64,000 bases of DNA from Burkholderia pseudomultivorans (GTDB taxonomy: Bacteria > Pseudomonadota > Gammaproteobacteria > Burkholderiales > Burkholderiaceae). This document shows positions 1 to 8,874 of this stretch, in pieces (within the stretch, counting starts at the first letter, position 1; each line of letters starts with the position of its first letter). Where the stretch lies: the NCBI RefSeq assembly GCF_902499075.1, contig NZ_CABVPP010000024.1:1-64000 (forward strand), read 5' to 3'. The notes beneath the pieces were generated by a model. The model did no database searches. It was not told the origin of the DNA and saw only the letters and a list, made by a program, of their open reading frames with translations. The translations under genes were made by a program, and so were the position numbers.

Positions 1-1211
1 GCATCGGCGCCGCCGTGCGCCTGCGCGCCGTCGGCCGCCGCCGCCACCGACGCGCCCGACGGCACGAGATCGGGCGGCAGGTCCTTGATCTCGACGGTCT
101 GCGCGGGCGCCATCACGGTCAGCCAGTTCGCGAGGTTCTCGAGCTGCCGCACGTTGCCGGGAAACGGCAGCGACGTCAGGTATGCCAGCGCCTCGTCGGA
201 CACGCGCTTAGGCTCGACGCCGAGATCGCGCGCACTCTTCTGCAGGAAATGGCGCGTGAGCAGCGGAATGTCGTCGCTGCGCTCGCGCAGCGGCGGCAGG
301 CGCAACCGGATCACGTTGAGCCGGTGATACAGGTCCTCGCGAAACAGCCCCTGCCGCACGCGCGATTCGAGATTCTGGTGCGTCGCGGCGATCACGCGCA
401 CGTTCGCGCGCAGCGGATTGTGGCCGCCGACGCGATAGAACTGCCCGTCCGACAGCACGCGCAACAGGCGCGTCTGCAGGTCGAACGGCATGTCGCCGAT
501 TTCGTCGAGGAACAGCGTGCCGTTCTCGGCCTGCTCGAAGCGGCCCTGCCGCGTCGTCTGCGCGCCGGTGAACGCGCCGCGCTCGTGGCCGAACAGCTCG
601 GATTCGAGCAGGTCCTTCGGAATCGCCGCGGTGTTCAGCGCGATGAACGGGCCGTTCGCGCGCGGGCTGTGACGATGCAGCGCCCGTGCGACGAGTTCCT
701 TGCCGGTGCCCGACTCGCCGGTGATCAGCACGGTCGCGGCCGAATGCGACAGGCGGCCGATCGCGCGGAACATGTCCTGCATCGCGGGCGCCTGGCCGAG
801 CATCTCGGGTGCCTCGGCCACGCGGTCGTCCTGCGGCGCGCCGCTGCGCAGGCTTTCCTCCACCGCGCGGCGAATCAACTCGACGGCCTTGTCGACGTCG
901 AACGGCTTCGCGAGATATTCGAACGCGCCGCCCTGGAACGCCGCGACGGCGCTGTCGAGATCGGAGAACGCCGTCATGATGATGACGGGCAGGCCCGGCA
1001 GGCGTTCGTGCACCGCCTGCAGCAGCTCGAGGCCGGAACCGCCCGGCATCCGGATGTCGGACACGAGCACCTGCGGCGTCTCGTGATCGAGCGCGGCCAG
1101 CGCATCGCGCACGTTCGCGAAGCTCTTGGTCGCGAAGCTGTCCCGGGCGAGCGCCTTTTCGAGCACCCAGCGGATCGATTGATCGTCGTCTACTATCCAG
1201 ATCGGCTTCAT
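1..1211 (-). CDS. ntrC: Nitrogen regulation response regulator NtrC (3' end outside window)
   Basis: This is the sigma-54 activator of the NtrB/NtrC two-component system, which switches on nitrogen-scavenging genes when phosphorylated. The first ~403 residues are present. The receiver domain has the acidic triad at residues 8-10 and the phospho-acceptor Asp52 (SDIRMPG). The central AAA+ domain shows Walker A GESGTGKE, the sigma-54 contact loop GAFTGA and Walker [10 protein letters not shown]. The C-terminal Fis-type DNA-binding helix lies beyond base 1, so the gene is partial only because of the window. The start ([10 protein letters not shown]) begins directly with the receiver fold. ntrB ends 46 bases upstream on the same strand, so the two are probably co-transcribed, behind glnA. 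Identification is firm. Confidence 0.96.
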   Translation of the reverse strand, partial: MKPIWIVDDDQSIRWVLEKALARDSFATKSFANVRDALAALDHETPQVLVSDIRMPGGSGLELLQAVHERLPGLPVIIMTAFSDLDSAVAAFQGGAFEYLAKPFDVDKAVELIRRAVEESLRSGAPQDDRVAEAPEMLGQAPAMQDMFRAIGRLSHSAATVLITGESGTGKELVARALHRHSPRANGPFIALNTAAIPKDLLESELFGHERGAFTGAQTTRQGRFEQAENGTLFLDEIGDMPFDLQTRLLRVLSDGQFYRVGGHNPLRANVRVIAATHQNLESRVRQGLFREDLYHRLNVIRLRLPPLRERSDDIPLLTRHFLQKSARDLGVEPKRVSDEALAYLTSLPFPGNVRQLENLANWLTVMAPAQTVEIKDLPPDLVPSGASVAAAADGAQAHGGAD

Positions 1212-1257
1212 AGGTCGGTCAGATATTGGTGAATCCGGTGAATCGCACTGTCGCCGC

Positions 1258-2400
1258 TCAGGGGTCGAGCGGCAGCAGAATCTGAAATTCGGTACGTCCC
1301 GGGCGGCTTTCGACCTCGATCATCCCGTCGTGCTGCTGCACGAAGGTCTGCGCAAGCGTGAGGCCGAGGCCGCTGCCGTCGTCGCGCCCGGACACGAGCG
1401 GATAGAAGATCCGGTCGCGGATCTCTTCCGGAATGCCGGGCCCGTTGTCGATCACGTGCAAGTCCAGTGCCAGCTTGTACAGCCGCTTGGCGATCGTCAC
1501 CTTGCGCGCGACGCGCGTGCGCAGCTCGATCTTCGCGTCGCCCTGCGCGATCCGTTCGCGCAGCGCCTGCGCGGCGTTGCGCACGATGTTCAGCAGCGCC
1601 TGGATCAGCTGCTCCTTGTCGCCGCGCAGGTCCGGCACGCTCACGTCGTAGTCGCGCTCGATCGTGAGCCCGCGCGGGAATTCGGCGAGCATCACCGCAC
1701 GCACGCGCTCGCAGACCTCGTGGATGTTCACGTCGCCGACAATGTGCGGATGCCGGTGCGGCTCCAGCAAGCGGTCGACGAGCGTCTGCAGGCGGTCGGA
1801 CTCCTTGATGATCACCTGCGTGTATTCGCGCAGCTCGTCGCGCTCACGTTCGCCGAGCTCGAATTCGAGCAGCTGCGCGGCGCCGCGAATCCCGCCGAGC
1901 GGGTTCTTGATCTCGTGCGCGAGGTTGCGGATCAACTGCTTGTTGACCGCGGTCAGGTCGTGGATGCGCTCCTCGCGGTCGGTGCGCGACTGCCGTTCGT
2001 TCTCGAACAGCTCGACGAGCACGAAATCGGGTGCGCTCTCGAGGAAGCCGACGATCGCATGCACGTGCAGCGGCTCGCGGCCGGGCCGGTCGAGCACGGT
2101 GTCGAGATGCGTCGCGTGAAAGCGCTCCTCGCCGATCGCGGTGATCGTCGACGCCAGCTCGTTCGCGTTCGGAAAGATCTCGCCCCACGGCCGCTGCGCG
2201 AGCTGGCGGCGCGAGATGTCGAGCATCGCCTCCGCGGACGGATTCGCGAACGCGATGCGCAGCGTCTTGCGGTCGAGCACCAGCACGACCGTCGGCAACG
2301 CCTCCAGCCCCGCCAGCAGGCCCGAGCGCGCGAGCCGCTCGTCGTCCGTCGGTTGGCCGGCGTGTCCTGTCTTCGCCTTGATCAGATTCTTCAGAACCAT
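1258..2400 (-). CDS. ntrB: Nitrogen sensor histidine kinase/phosphatase NtrB
   Basis: NtrB phosphorylates or dephosphorylates NtrC according to PII state in the cytoplasm. The 380-residue protein has an N-terminal PAS domain (about 30-130) and no membrane segments, as expected for this soluble kinase. The dimerisation/phospho-acceptor helix carries His162 in RNLAHEIKNPLGG. The ATP-binding domain has an N box (NIVRNAAQAL), G1 (DNGPGIP) and G2 (GSGLGLTLA). It lies between glnA and ntrC on the same strand, the classical glnA-ntrB-ntrC order. A strong terminator hairpin separates it from glnA, so its expression from the glnA promoter would depend on readthrough. Length is normal for the family. 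Confidence 0.96.
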   Translation of the reverse strand: MVLKNLIKAKTGHAGQPTDDERLARSGLLAGLEALPTVVLVLDRKTLRIAFANPSAEAMLDISRRQLAQRPWGEIFPNANELASTITAIGEERFHATHLDTVLDRPGREPLHVHAIVGFLESAPDFVLVELFENERQSRTDREERIHDLTAVNKQLIRNLAHEIKNPLGGIRGAAQLLEFELGERERDELREYTQVIIKESDRLQTLVDRLLEPHRHPHIVGDVNIHEVCERVRAVMLAEFPRGLTIERDYDVSVPDLRGDKEQLIQALLNIVRNAAQALRERIAQGDAKIELRTRVARKVTIAKRLYKLALDLHVIDNGPGIPEEIRDRIFYPLVSGRDDGSGLGLTLAQTFVQQHDGMIEVESRPGRTEFQILLPLDP

Positions 2401-2457
2401 CGTGCGTGCGTGTCGCGCCTGCTGCGCCAGAAGCCAGAAAAAAGAAATCGCGGAACA

Positions 2458-2488
2458 AAAAGGGGACGGCTGGGCGCCGTCCCCTTTT
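2458..2488 (-). terminator. Rho-independent terminator after glnA
   Basis: A perfect 13-bp stem (arms 2458-2470 and 2476-2488) has a 5-base loop and, read on the minus strand, ends in a run of T. It sits between glnA and ntrB, so it should end or attenuate most glnA transcripts and keep ntrBC at a lower level. Confidence 0.85.
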
Positions 2489-2568
2489 CAGACTCCGCCG
2501 TTCCCGCCGCGCGCCGCGCGACGGGAACGAACCGGCATGACGGCGCTGAATCGAAGCGCCATCGCCGA

Positions 2569-3984
2569 TTACAGCGAGTAGTACATCTCGAACTCGATCG
2601 GATGCGTCGTCATGCGGAACTTCGCCAGCTCCTGCTCCTTCAGCGCGAGGTACGCATCGATCATGCCGTCCGTGAACACGCCGCCGCGCGTCAGGAACTC
2701 GCGATCCTTGTCGAGCGCTTCGAGTGCCTGGTCGAGGCCCGCGCAGACGGTCGGGATCTTTGCATCCTCTTCCGGCGGCAGGTCGTACAGGTTCTTGTCG
2801 GCGGCTTCGCCCGGATGGATCTTGTTCTGGATCCCGTCCAGGCCGGCCATCATCAGCGCGGTGAAGCACAGGTACGGGTTCGCCATCGGATCCGGGAAGC
2901 GCGTCTCGATGCGGCGGCCCTTCGGGTTCGACACGTGCGGAATGCGGATCGATGCCGAGCGGTTGCGCGCCGAGTACGCGAGCTTGACCGGTGCCTCGAA
3001 GTGCGGAACCAGGCGCTTGTACGAGTTCGTCGTCGGGTTCGTGATCGCGTTCAGCGCACGAGCGTGCTTGATGATGCCGCCGATGTAGAACAGCGCCTGT
3101 TCCGACAGGCCCGCGTAGCCGTTGCCCGCGAACAGGTTCTGGCCGTCCTTCCAGATCGACTGGTGAACGTGCATGCCCGAACCGTTGTCGCCGACGACCG
3201 GCTTCGGCATGAACGTCGCGGTCTTGCCGTACGAGTGCGCGACGTTGTGGATGATGTACTTCGACCATTGCGTCCAGTCGGCGCGCTGCACCAGCGTCGA
3301 GAACTTCGTGCCGATTTCGTTCTGGCCCTGGCCCGCCACTTCGTGGTGGTGCACTTCGACCGGGATGCCGAGCTGTTCGAGCAGCAGGCACATTTCCGAA
3401 CGCATGTCCTGGAACGTGTCGACCGGCGCGACCGGGAAGTAGCCGCCCTTCGTGCCCGGACGGTGGCCCGTGTTGCCGCCTTCGAAGTCCTTGCCCGACG
3501 ACCACGGCGCTTCTTCCGAGTTGATCTTCACGAAGCAGCCCGACATGTCCGTGTTCCACTGGACCGAGTCGAAGATGAAGAATTCCGGCTCCGGACCGAA
3601 GTAGGCCGTGTCGCCGATGCCCGTGCTCTTCAGGTACGCTTCGCCGCGCTTCGCGAGCGAACGCGGATCGCGCTCGTAGCCCTTGCCGTCGGCCGGCTCG
3701 ACCACGTCGCAGGTCAGCACGAGGGTCGACTCTTCGTAGAACGGGTCGACGAATGCCGCGTTCGGGTCCGGCATGAGCAGCATGTCCGACGCCTCGATGC
3801 CCTTCCAGCCGGCGATCGACGAACCGTCGAATGCATGGCCGCTCTCGAACTTGTCCTCGTCAAACGCCGAAACCGGCACCGACACGTGCTGCTCCTTGCC
3901 GCGCGTATCCGTGAAGCGGAAATCGACAAACTTGACGTCCTCGTCCTTCACGAGCTGCATGACGTCGGCGACGGTTTTACTCAT
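2569..3984 (-). CDS. glnA: Glutamine synthetase, type I
   Basis: GlnA makes glutamine from glutamate, ammonia and ATP, the main ammonia assimilation step. The 471-residue length is standard for bacterial GS-I. Visible landmarks are the beta-grasp N-terminus ([12 protein letters not shown]), [10 protein letters not shown], the metal/substrate motif [14 protein letters not shown], the ATP-site segment [10 protein letters not shown] and the adenylylation region NLYDLPPEE near residue 400, so activity control by adenylyltransferase is expected. The start at MSKTVADV is chosen because AGGAGAAG lies just upstream; the open frame extends much further but has no family similarity there. A sigma-54 promoter about 100 bases upstream and two NtrC sites point to nitrogen-limitation control. 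Confidence 0.98.
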   Translation of the reverse strand: MSKTVADVMQLVKDEDVKFVDFRFTDTRGKEQHVSVPVSAFDEDKFESGHAFDGSSIAGWKGIEASDMLLMPDPNAAFVDPFYEESTLVLTCDVVEPADGKGYERDPRSLAKRGEAYLKSTGIGDTAYFGPEPEFFIFDSVQWNTDMSGCFVKINSEEAPWSSGKDFEGGNTGHRPGTKGGYFPVAPVDTFQDMRSEMCLLLEQLGIPVEVHHHEVAGQGQNEIGTKFSTLVQRADWTQWSKYIIHNVAHSYGKTATFMPKPVVGDNGSGMHVHQSIWKDGQNLFAGNGYAGLSEQALFYIGGIIKHARALNAITNPTTNSYKRLVPHFEAPVKLAYSARNRSASIRIPHVSNPKGRRIETRFPDPMANPYLCFTALMMAGLDGIQNKIHPGEAADKNLYDLPPEEDAKIPTVCAGLDQALEALDKDREFLTRGGVFTDGMIDAYLALKEQELAKFRMTTHPIEFEMYYSL

Positions 3985-4096
3985 AACCTCTTCTCCTGAT
4001 TGAACAATTCCGGCGGACTGGGAACCGCCTCGTTTATCGAGCTGACCGGGGATCAGGCTTTGGCGCAGCGTGCCCCGATTCGACCGAATTCCATAG

Positions 4097-4112
4097 AGCA
4101 GCTTCCGTGCCA
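4097..4112 (-). promoter_or_regulatory. Sigma-54 promoter of glnA
   Basis: Read on the minus strand, TGGCACG-N4-CTGCT matches the -24/-12 consensus TGGCACG-N4-TTGCW with the invariant GG and GC at correct spacing. Transcription would start near 4086, giving a leader of about 100 bases before glnA. Confidence 0.85.
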
Positions 4113-4209
4113 GCATGCGCGATTCCGGCGCAAATCGCGCGGAGGCGCGCCGCCACGGGGGCCGGCTGCGCGATTCCGGGGCCCGGCGCCGCCTCGGCCG
4201 CCGATCGCA

Positions 4210-4226
4210 TGCACCGCGCCGGTGCA
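4210..4226. promoter_or_regulatory. NtrC-binding site, perfect palindrome
   Basis: TGCACC-N5-GGTGCA is an exact dyad matching the NtrC enhancer consensus. It is centred about 132 bases upstream of the predicted glnA start point, a typical enhancer distance. Confidence 0.82.
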
Positions 4227-4279
4227 ATCCCGCCGGCGCGCCGCCGACACCGAATCATCTTGGTGCACGCGCGCCATTC

Positions 4280-4296
4280 TGCACCTTTTTGGTGAG
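4280..4296. promoter_or_regulatory. Second NtrC-binding site
   Basis: TGCACC-N5-GGTGAG matches the NtrC dyad except for the last two bases. It lies 70 bp (centre to centre) from the perfect site and about 202 bases upstream of the glnA start point. Paired sites favour cooperative NtrC oligomers. It is also about 100 bases from the divergent rhodanese gene, which it could affect. Confidence 0.75.
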
Positions 4297-4391
4297 CGCG
4301 TGTGCGGTGCGCGCGCGGCATCGCCACCGGAACGCCCGGGCGACGGCGCGGCGCTAGAATGTTCGTTTGACCGATATGGAGACTCCCTGCC

Positions 4392-4856
4392 ATGAGTACG
4401 CTCGAACAGCTTTACGCGAAGGCCGACGAACGCCGCGCGCAAGGCTCGCTCAACTATGCCGGCGCGCTGCTGCCGGCCGAGGCTTTCGAACTGCTGCAGC
4501 TCGATCCGTCGGCGCGCCTCGTGGACGTGCGCACCCGCGCCGAGCTCGACTGGATCGGCCGCCCGCTCGTCGGCGACGGCCAGTACCTGCATCTCGAATG
4601 GACGCGCTACCCGGGCGGCGTGCCGAACGCCGGCTTCGTCGACGAACTGCAGGCGGCCATCACGCCCGATACGCCCGTGCTGTTCCTGTGCCGCAGCGCC
4701 GCGCGCTCGAAGCTCGCCGCGGTCGCCGCGTCGCAGGCCGGCTTCACGAAGGCGTTCGACCTGCTCGAAGGCTTCGAAGGCGCGAAGGACGCCGAAGGCC
4801 ACCGCAAGACGGTGGACGGCTGGTGCTTCCGGAAACTGCCCTGGATCGGCGCCTGA
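4392..4856 (+). CDS. Rhodanese-like sulfurtransferase
   Basis: A single rhodanese domain of 154 residues, the type that moves sulfane sulfur between thiols through a cysteine persulfide. The substrate and partner cannot be told from sequence. The CDC25/rhodanese signature LVDVRTRAELDWIG is near residue 40, and the active-site loop is CRSAARSKLAA with the catalytic Cys near residue 100. No signal peptide or membrane segment is seen, so it is probably cytoplasmic. It is divergent from glnA, and a terminator hairpin follows at 4912. The only plausible start is the ATG at 4392. Single-domain rhodaneses are often of unknown role, so only the biochemical class is claimed. Confidence 0.85.
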   Translation: MSTLEQLYAKADERRAQGSLNYAGALLPAEAFELLQLDPSARLVDVRTRAELDWIGRPLVGDGQYLHLEWTRYPGGVPNAGFVDELQAAITPDTPVLFLCRSAARSKLAAVAASQAGFTKAFDLLEGFEGAKDAEGHRKTVDGWCFRKLPWIGA

Positions 4857-4911
4857 CCGCGCGCCGAACCCGCCCGCATCATCGTCGAGCCGGGCGATGA
4901 CATGCCGATGA

Positions 4912-4940
4912 CGGGCCGCGTTGCGCGGCCCGCTGCTTTT
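4912..4940 (+). terminator. Terminator after the rhodanese gene
   Basis: A 9-bp GC stem (4912-4920 with 4924-4932, loop TTG) is followed by CTGCTTTT. It lies between the convergent rhodanese gene and the MoaB-like gene. Confidence 0.7.
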
Positions 4941-4974
4941 GCGCCGCCGGGCCGCGGCCGGCGCGCGTCGGCCG

Positions 4975-5787
4975 TCAGCGCGGCGTGCCAGGCTCGACGA
5001 TGTCGCCGCCGAGCAGGTGGACGCCTTCGCGCAGCTTCACGAACGCGGCCGCGACCGCTTCCGGCTCGCCCTTCACGCCGAGGTCGATATGGCGGCGCGC
5101 ATAGATGCCGCCGCGCTCGGCGTCGCCGACGCTCGGCAGGCTGAACACGCGCACGCCGGGGAAATCGCGCTCGATGCGCTCCATCAGCGGCGTGAGCGTC
5201 GATTCCGGCAGCTCGAACACGTACAGCGAGCGCTCCGCATGCGGCGTCGCGTGATGCAGGTGCGCGTACTTCGTGTCGAGCACCCATTCGATCATCGGCC
5301 ACGCCATCACCGGGAAGCCCGGCATGAAATGGAGATCGCCGACCGAGAAGCCCGGAATCCGGTTGTAGCCGTTCGGGATGATCGTCGCGCCGACCGGGAA
5401 CACGCCCATGTTGAAGCGGTGCTGGTTTTCCGGCGAATCGAAATCGACCGGGCGGTCGGGATCGGTATGCGTTTCGCGGATCCGCTCCTCGATCAGCCGC
5501 TTCGCTTCCGGATGCAGCTCGAGCGGCACGCCGAGCGCGGCCGCCGCGCACTGGCGCGTGTGGTCGTCCGGCGTCGCGCCGATGCCGCCCGTCGAGAACA
5601 CGATGTCGCCCGACGCGATCGCGCGTGCCAGCGTCGCCGTGATGCGCGCCGGATCGTCGCCGACGTACTCGGCCCAGTCGAGCGCCAGGCCGCGCGCGCC
5701 GAGCAGCTCGATGATCTTCGCCAGATGCTTGTCCTGCCGGCGGCCGGAAAGGATTTCGTCGCCGATGATGATGATGCCGATGCTCAT
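4975..5787 (-). CDS. Molybdopterin-binding (MoaB/CinA-like) protein
   Basis: A 270-residue protein with a MoCF-biosynthesis (MoaB/MogA) fold at the N-terminus. It starts with GIIIIGDEILSG and has FSTGGIGATPDDHT, the conserved GGxGxTxxD loop that binds molybdopterin in MogA/MoeA relatives. CinA and related competence/NAD-salvage proteins carry the same fold, but the C-terminal deamidase of full CinA is absent, so it is a CinA-N-type protein of unknown substrate. Its ATG overlaps the stop of the upstream EI24 gene (ATGA), so the two are translationally coupled. Confidence 0.8.
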   Translation of the reverse strand: MSIGIIIIGDEILSGRRQDKHLAKIIELLGARGLALDWAEYVGDDPARITATLARAIASGDIVFSTGGIGATPDDHTRQCAAAALGVPLELHPEAKRLIEERIRETHTDPDRPVDFDSPENQHRFNMGVFPVGATIIPNGYNRIPGFSVGDLHFMPGFPVMAWPMIEWVLDTKYAHLHHATPHAERSLYVFELPESTLTPLMERIERDFPGVRVFSLPSVGDAERGGIYARRHIDLGVKGEPEAVAAAFVKLREGVHLLGGDIVEPGTPR

Positions 5788-6611
5788 GCCTGCCCCAGGT
5801 CGATGGTGGTGGCGCGCGGTGCCGCGCGCAGGTCTTCCAGCGCGCGCAGGCAGTAGTGCCCGAACCACAGCGCCGAGAAGACGAGGATGAAAGCGTAAAC
5901 CCAGATCATGGCCGCCGCGACGAACGGGAACAGCACCATCATCCAGATCGACGACACCCAGACGAAGGTCGGCACGGTGCCGAGCAGCCCGGTCGCGATG
6001 CCGATGCCGATCAGCGGCCAGCGGTGCCGCCGGATCAGCTCGCGGCGCTCGTCGCGGCTCGCATGCTGCGCGAGCGCATCGTAGGTCATCACGCGATAGG
6101 TGAGCCAGCCCCAGATCACCGGCGGCAGCAGCGCGAAGAACGGCGGAATCAGCCACAGCGGGATCGTGACGACCAGCACGACCACGCCGACGATCGCCGC
6201 GCCCAGCGAATTGAACACGCTGCCGAAGAAGGTGCCGCCGCGCTTTGCCTCCAGCGCGGCGAACTGCCGGTTCGACAGGTGCTTGACGACGACCGGCATC
6301 GAGATCGACGCGATCAGCAGCAGCACGGTCAGCACGATCAGCGGAATCGCGAGCGACACGACGACGAACGGTGCGACCACCGCATGCAGCTGCGACATGC
6401 CGACCGCGTCGAAAGCGCGGTACAGCGCGGCCGTCAGCACGAAGCCGTCGAGCGCGCCGCGCGCGGCGTCGATCAGCGTCTGCCACGAGAACCACAGCAG
6501 CGCGCCCCAGAACAGCGCGGAGACGACGAACGGCATCAGGGTGAGCCACAGCATGCGCGGATGCAGCGCACTCGCGAATGCACGGATGAAGGAGCGCAGC
6601 AGGTCGTTCAT
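5784..6611 (-). CDS. EI24-domain (CysZ-like) membrane protein
   Basis: A 275-residue integral membrane protein with an even spread of hydrophobic segments (about 20-45, 75-105, 140-185 and 205-250), matching the EI24/CysZ family. CysZ members transport sulfate, but this branch is usually annotated only as EI24 and I do not claim sulfate. The start at MNDLLRSF (6611) is preferred; the frame extends 23 codons further with low-complexity basic residues unlike the family. It is translationally coupled to the MoaB-like gene downstream. A 15-bp hairpin lies upstream, between it and the sterol-desaturase-like gene. Confidence 0.8.
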   Translation of the reverse strand: MNDLLRSFIRAFASALHPRMLWLTLMPFVVSALFWGALLWFSWQTLIDAARGALDGFVLTAALYRAFDAVGMSQLHAVVAPFVVVSLAIPLIVLTVLLLIASISMPVVVKHLSNRQFAALEAKRGGTFFGSVFNSLGAAIVGVVVLVVTIPLWLIPPFFALLPPVIWGWLTYRVMTYDALAQHASRDERRELIRRHRWPLIGIGIATGLLGTVPTFVWVSSIWMMVLFPFVAAAMIWVYAFILVFSALWFGHYCLRALEDLRAAPRATTIDLGQA

Positions 6612-6655
6612 GCGAGCCTGTCTCGATGAGGAAAAACGGGGAAAGGATAAACCAC

Positions 6656-6689
6656 GCGGCCCGCATGCGCCAAAGCGCATGCGGGCCGC
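6656..6689. terminator. Long hairpin after the sterol-desaturase-like gene
   Basis: A perfect 15-bp GC-rich stem (6656-6670 and 6675-6689) has the loop CAAA. It lies downstream of the minus-strand gene ending at 6723. No clear T run follows on the minus strand, so it may act by pausing or RNA stabilisation rather than classical termination. Confidence 0.55.
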
Positions 6690-6722
6690 GGGGGAAAGCC
6701 GTTCAACGGGAAAACGGCCGGA

Positions 6723-7697
6723 TCAGGCCGACGCCGCGCCGCGCTTGGCGGGGAACAGGCGGCGGAAGATCCGCACGAACGCGAGGCCGTGCTGCGCCCA
6801 GAAGCCGTCGCCGTAGGAAACGCCCTCGACCTGGTCGCGGATGCCGGTCGGCTCGACCGTGCGGTTCCACGACGCGGTGCCGAACATCATGTCCCACCAC
6901 GGGAACAGTACGCCGAAGTTGCAGCCGTACTTCGTGCCTTCGTGGCCGTAGCCGACCGCGTGGTGGCGCCGGTGGAAGGTCGGGCTCACGAACAGGCGCT
7001 CGCCGAGCCAACCGAACGACAGCCGCGCATTCGTATGCTGGATGCTCTGCATGAAGTTCGTGAACGCGGTCAGCACGACGAACTGCGACGGCGTCACGCC
7101 GATCACGAGCGCGATCGCCGCGAAGAAGCACGACTGGATCACGTCGTCGAGCAGGTGGTTGCGGTCGTCGCACCACAGCGACATCTGCCGCTGGCTGTGA
7201 TGCACCGCGTGCAGCTCCCACCAGATGCCGAACTTGTGCTGCCAGCGGTGATACCAGTAGCCGGCGAAGTCGAGCACGACGAGGTAGATCGCGAACGCGA
7301 CGATCGGCTGCGAAGTCACGCCCGGCCACAGATAGTCGAGATTGACGTTCGCGACGCCGTGCAGCCGCAGCCACGCCTGGAAGTTGTCGAACAGCGGCTG
7401 CAGCGCGAAGAAGAAGAACAGCGAGTAGATGCCGAGCTTCGCGATCGCCGTGTAGATCACGTCGACCCGCACCGCCTTGCGGCTGCTCCAGCGCTCGACC
7501 GGCAGCAGCGCCTCGAGCGGGCGCAGCAGCACGAACATCAGCACCATCTGCAGCGCGCCGACGATCACCCAGTACAGCGCGTCGTAGGTGTCCTCGTCAT
7601 AGTCCATCAGGTTGAACTTGAAGAGGAGCGGCTGCACGACGTCGACGTACAGCCAAGTCTGGATGTCCGACACGAACGCATCGATCAGGTGCAGCAT
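6723..7697 (-). CDS. Sterol desaturase / fatty acid hydroxylase family membrane protein
   Basis: A 324-residue di-iron membrane oxygenase-type protein. Three histidine clusters match the fatty-acid-hydroxylase superfamily: HRWQH, HAVHHS and FHRRHH, with a further H in GYGHEGT. Four or more hydrophobic stretches (about 42-62, 85-105, 130-150, 190-215) place the histidines on the cytoplasmic face. The substrate is unknown; bacterial members hydroxylate or desaturate sterols, hopanoids, carotenoids or fatty acyl chains. The ATG at 7697 is the first in frame. The next gene upstream, the beta-propeller, ends only 16 bases before it on the same strand, suggesting one transcript. Confidence 0.85.
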   Translation of the reverse strand: MLHLIDAFVSDIQTWLYVDVVQPLLFKFNLMDYDEDTYDALYWVIVGALQMVLMFVLLRPLEALLPVERWSSRKAVRVDVIYTAIAKLGIYSLFFFFALQPLFDNFQAWLRLHGVANVNLDYLWPGVTSQPIVAFAIYLVVLDFAGYWYHRWQHKFGIWWELHAVHHSQRQMSLWCDDRNHLLDDVIQSCFFAAIALVIGVTPSQFVVLTAFTNFMQSIQHTNARLSFGWLGERLFVSPTFHRRHHAVGYGHEGTKYGCNFGVLFPWWDMMFGTASWNRTVEPTGIRDQVEGVSYGDGFWAQHGLAFVRIFRRLFPAKRGAASA

Positions 7698-7713
7698 GGC
7701 CCGTCTCCGTCCG

Positions 7714-8703
7714 TCACGCGCCGTTCGCCGCGCGCCACGGCGCGCGATCGTAGAAGTAGATGCCGTGCGGCGAGCGGCCGACGGCGATCGTCTGCACCAG
7801 CTTGCGCGACGCCAGGTCGATGATCCCGACCTTCTTCGCGAAGCGGAACGTCACCCACAGCGTCTTCTTGTCGGCCGACAGCTCCATGTCGTCCGGGCCC
7901 GGCAGCAGGCCGGTGATGTCGCCGACGTTGGTCAGCGTGTTCTCGTCGATGATGCTGATCGTGTTCGCGACGCGGTTGGTGACCGCGACGTGCGTGCCGT
8001 CGGCGAGCGAGCGGAAGTTGTGCGCACCCTTGCCCGTGTAGATCTGCTTGACGACCTTCTGGTTGCGCCAGTCGACCACGGCGACATAGTCCGCGCCGGT
8101 CATCCCGACCAGCAGGTACTTGTCGTCCGGCGTGAGCCACAGCCCGGCCGGCACCTTGCCGACCTTCATCTTCCACTTGACCGTCTGGGTCGGCAGGTCG
8201 ATCGCCGCGATCTCGCCGGACACCTGCAGCGACACGAGCAGCGTCCTGCTGTCCTTGGTGAACGCGAGGTGGCTCGGCATCACCGCGAGCGGCACGCGCT
8301 TCGCGAGATGCAGGTCGCGGCCGTCGTAGCTGTAGATGTCGACGCGGTCGAGGCGCAGGCCGGCCGCCGCGAACCACTTGCGGTCCGGCGAGAAGCCGAG
8401 CTGGTACGGGTCGTCGATCCCTTCGACGGTGCGCTGCAGCTTGCCCGTCTTCGGATCGAGGAACATCAGGCTGTTCGAGACCGAATTCGCGACGATCAGC
8501 GACGAATTGTCGGGCGTCGCCATCAGGTGATGCGGTTCCTTGCCGGTCGGCATCGTGCCGACGACCTCGCGGGTCTGCTGGTCGATCAGGGAAAGCGTCG
8601 CCTCGGCCGAATTGAGGACGATCACGTTATTCGCATGTGCGGCGGGCGCCAGCACGGCGGCGGCCAGCGCAAGCGTGCGGCCGAGGGAAAGGAAAGTGCG
8701 CAT
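7714..8703 (-). CDS. Exported YVTN-type beta-propeller protein
   Basis: A 329-residue protein with a clear signal peptide (MRTFLSLGRTLALAAAVLAPAAHA, cleavage after AHA near residue 24), so it is periplasmic or secreted. The mature part is built of repeats of about 40 residues with the pattern of YVTN/lactonase-like seven-bladed propellers, for example the segments near VVGTMPTGKEPHH and LVQTIAVGRSPHG. Such domains serve as binding scaffolds or quinohaemoprotein-like enzymes; no catalytic motif is recognisable. It is immediately upstream of, and probably co-transcribed with, the membrane hydroxylase. No specific function is claimed. Confidence 0.82.
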   Translation of the reverse strand: MRTFLSLGRTLALAAAVLAPAAHANNVIVLNSAEATLSLIDQQTREVVGTMPTGKEPHHLMATPDNSSLIVANSVSNSLMFLDPKTGKLQRTVEGIDDPYQLGFSPDRKWFAAAGLRLDRVDIYSYDGRDLHLAKRVPLAVMPSHLAFTKDSRTLLVSLQVSGEIAAIDLPTQTVKWKMKVGKVPAGLWLTPDDKYLLVGMTGADYVAVVDWRNQKVVKQIYTGKGAHNFRSLADGTHVAVTNRVANTISIIDENTLTNVGDITGLLPGPDDMELSADKKTLWVTFRFAKKVGIIDLASRKLVQTIAVGRSPHGIYFYDRAPWRAANGA

Positions 8704-8823
8704 GAAGACTCACGTCGTGGAACAACCGTCATTGTAGAACGTTCAACCGGCCCCGCCGGTTGACGGAGGCCGGCATTGCGCCACTTCGACGCACGCCGCC
8801 GGCGGCATGCGCGGCGCCCTGAC

Positions 8824-8849
8824 CGGCTGCCGGCCGCAGCCGGCAGCCG
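8824..8849. terminator. GC hairpin downstream of hrpA
   Basis: A perfect 11-bp stem (8824-8834 and 8839-8849) has the loop CGCA. It sits 25 bases past the hrpA stop. There is no T tract, so intrinsic termination is uncertain. Confidence 0.5.
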
Positions 8850-8874
8850 CACGGGCCGGGAAAGCGGTCGCGCG

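Noticed and set aside
1330-3999. 889-codon open frame on the plus strand
   Set aside because: It lies antisense to ntrB and glnA, which are certain genes. Its composition is the Arg/Ala/His-rich pattern typical of antisense frames at high GC.
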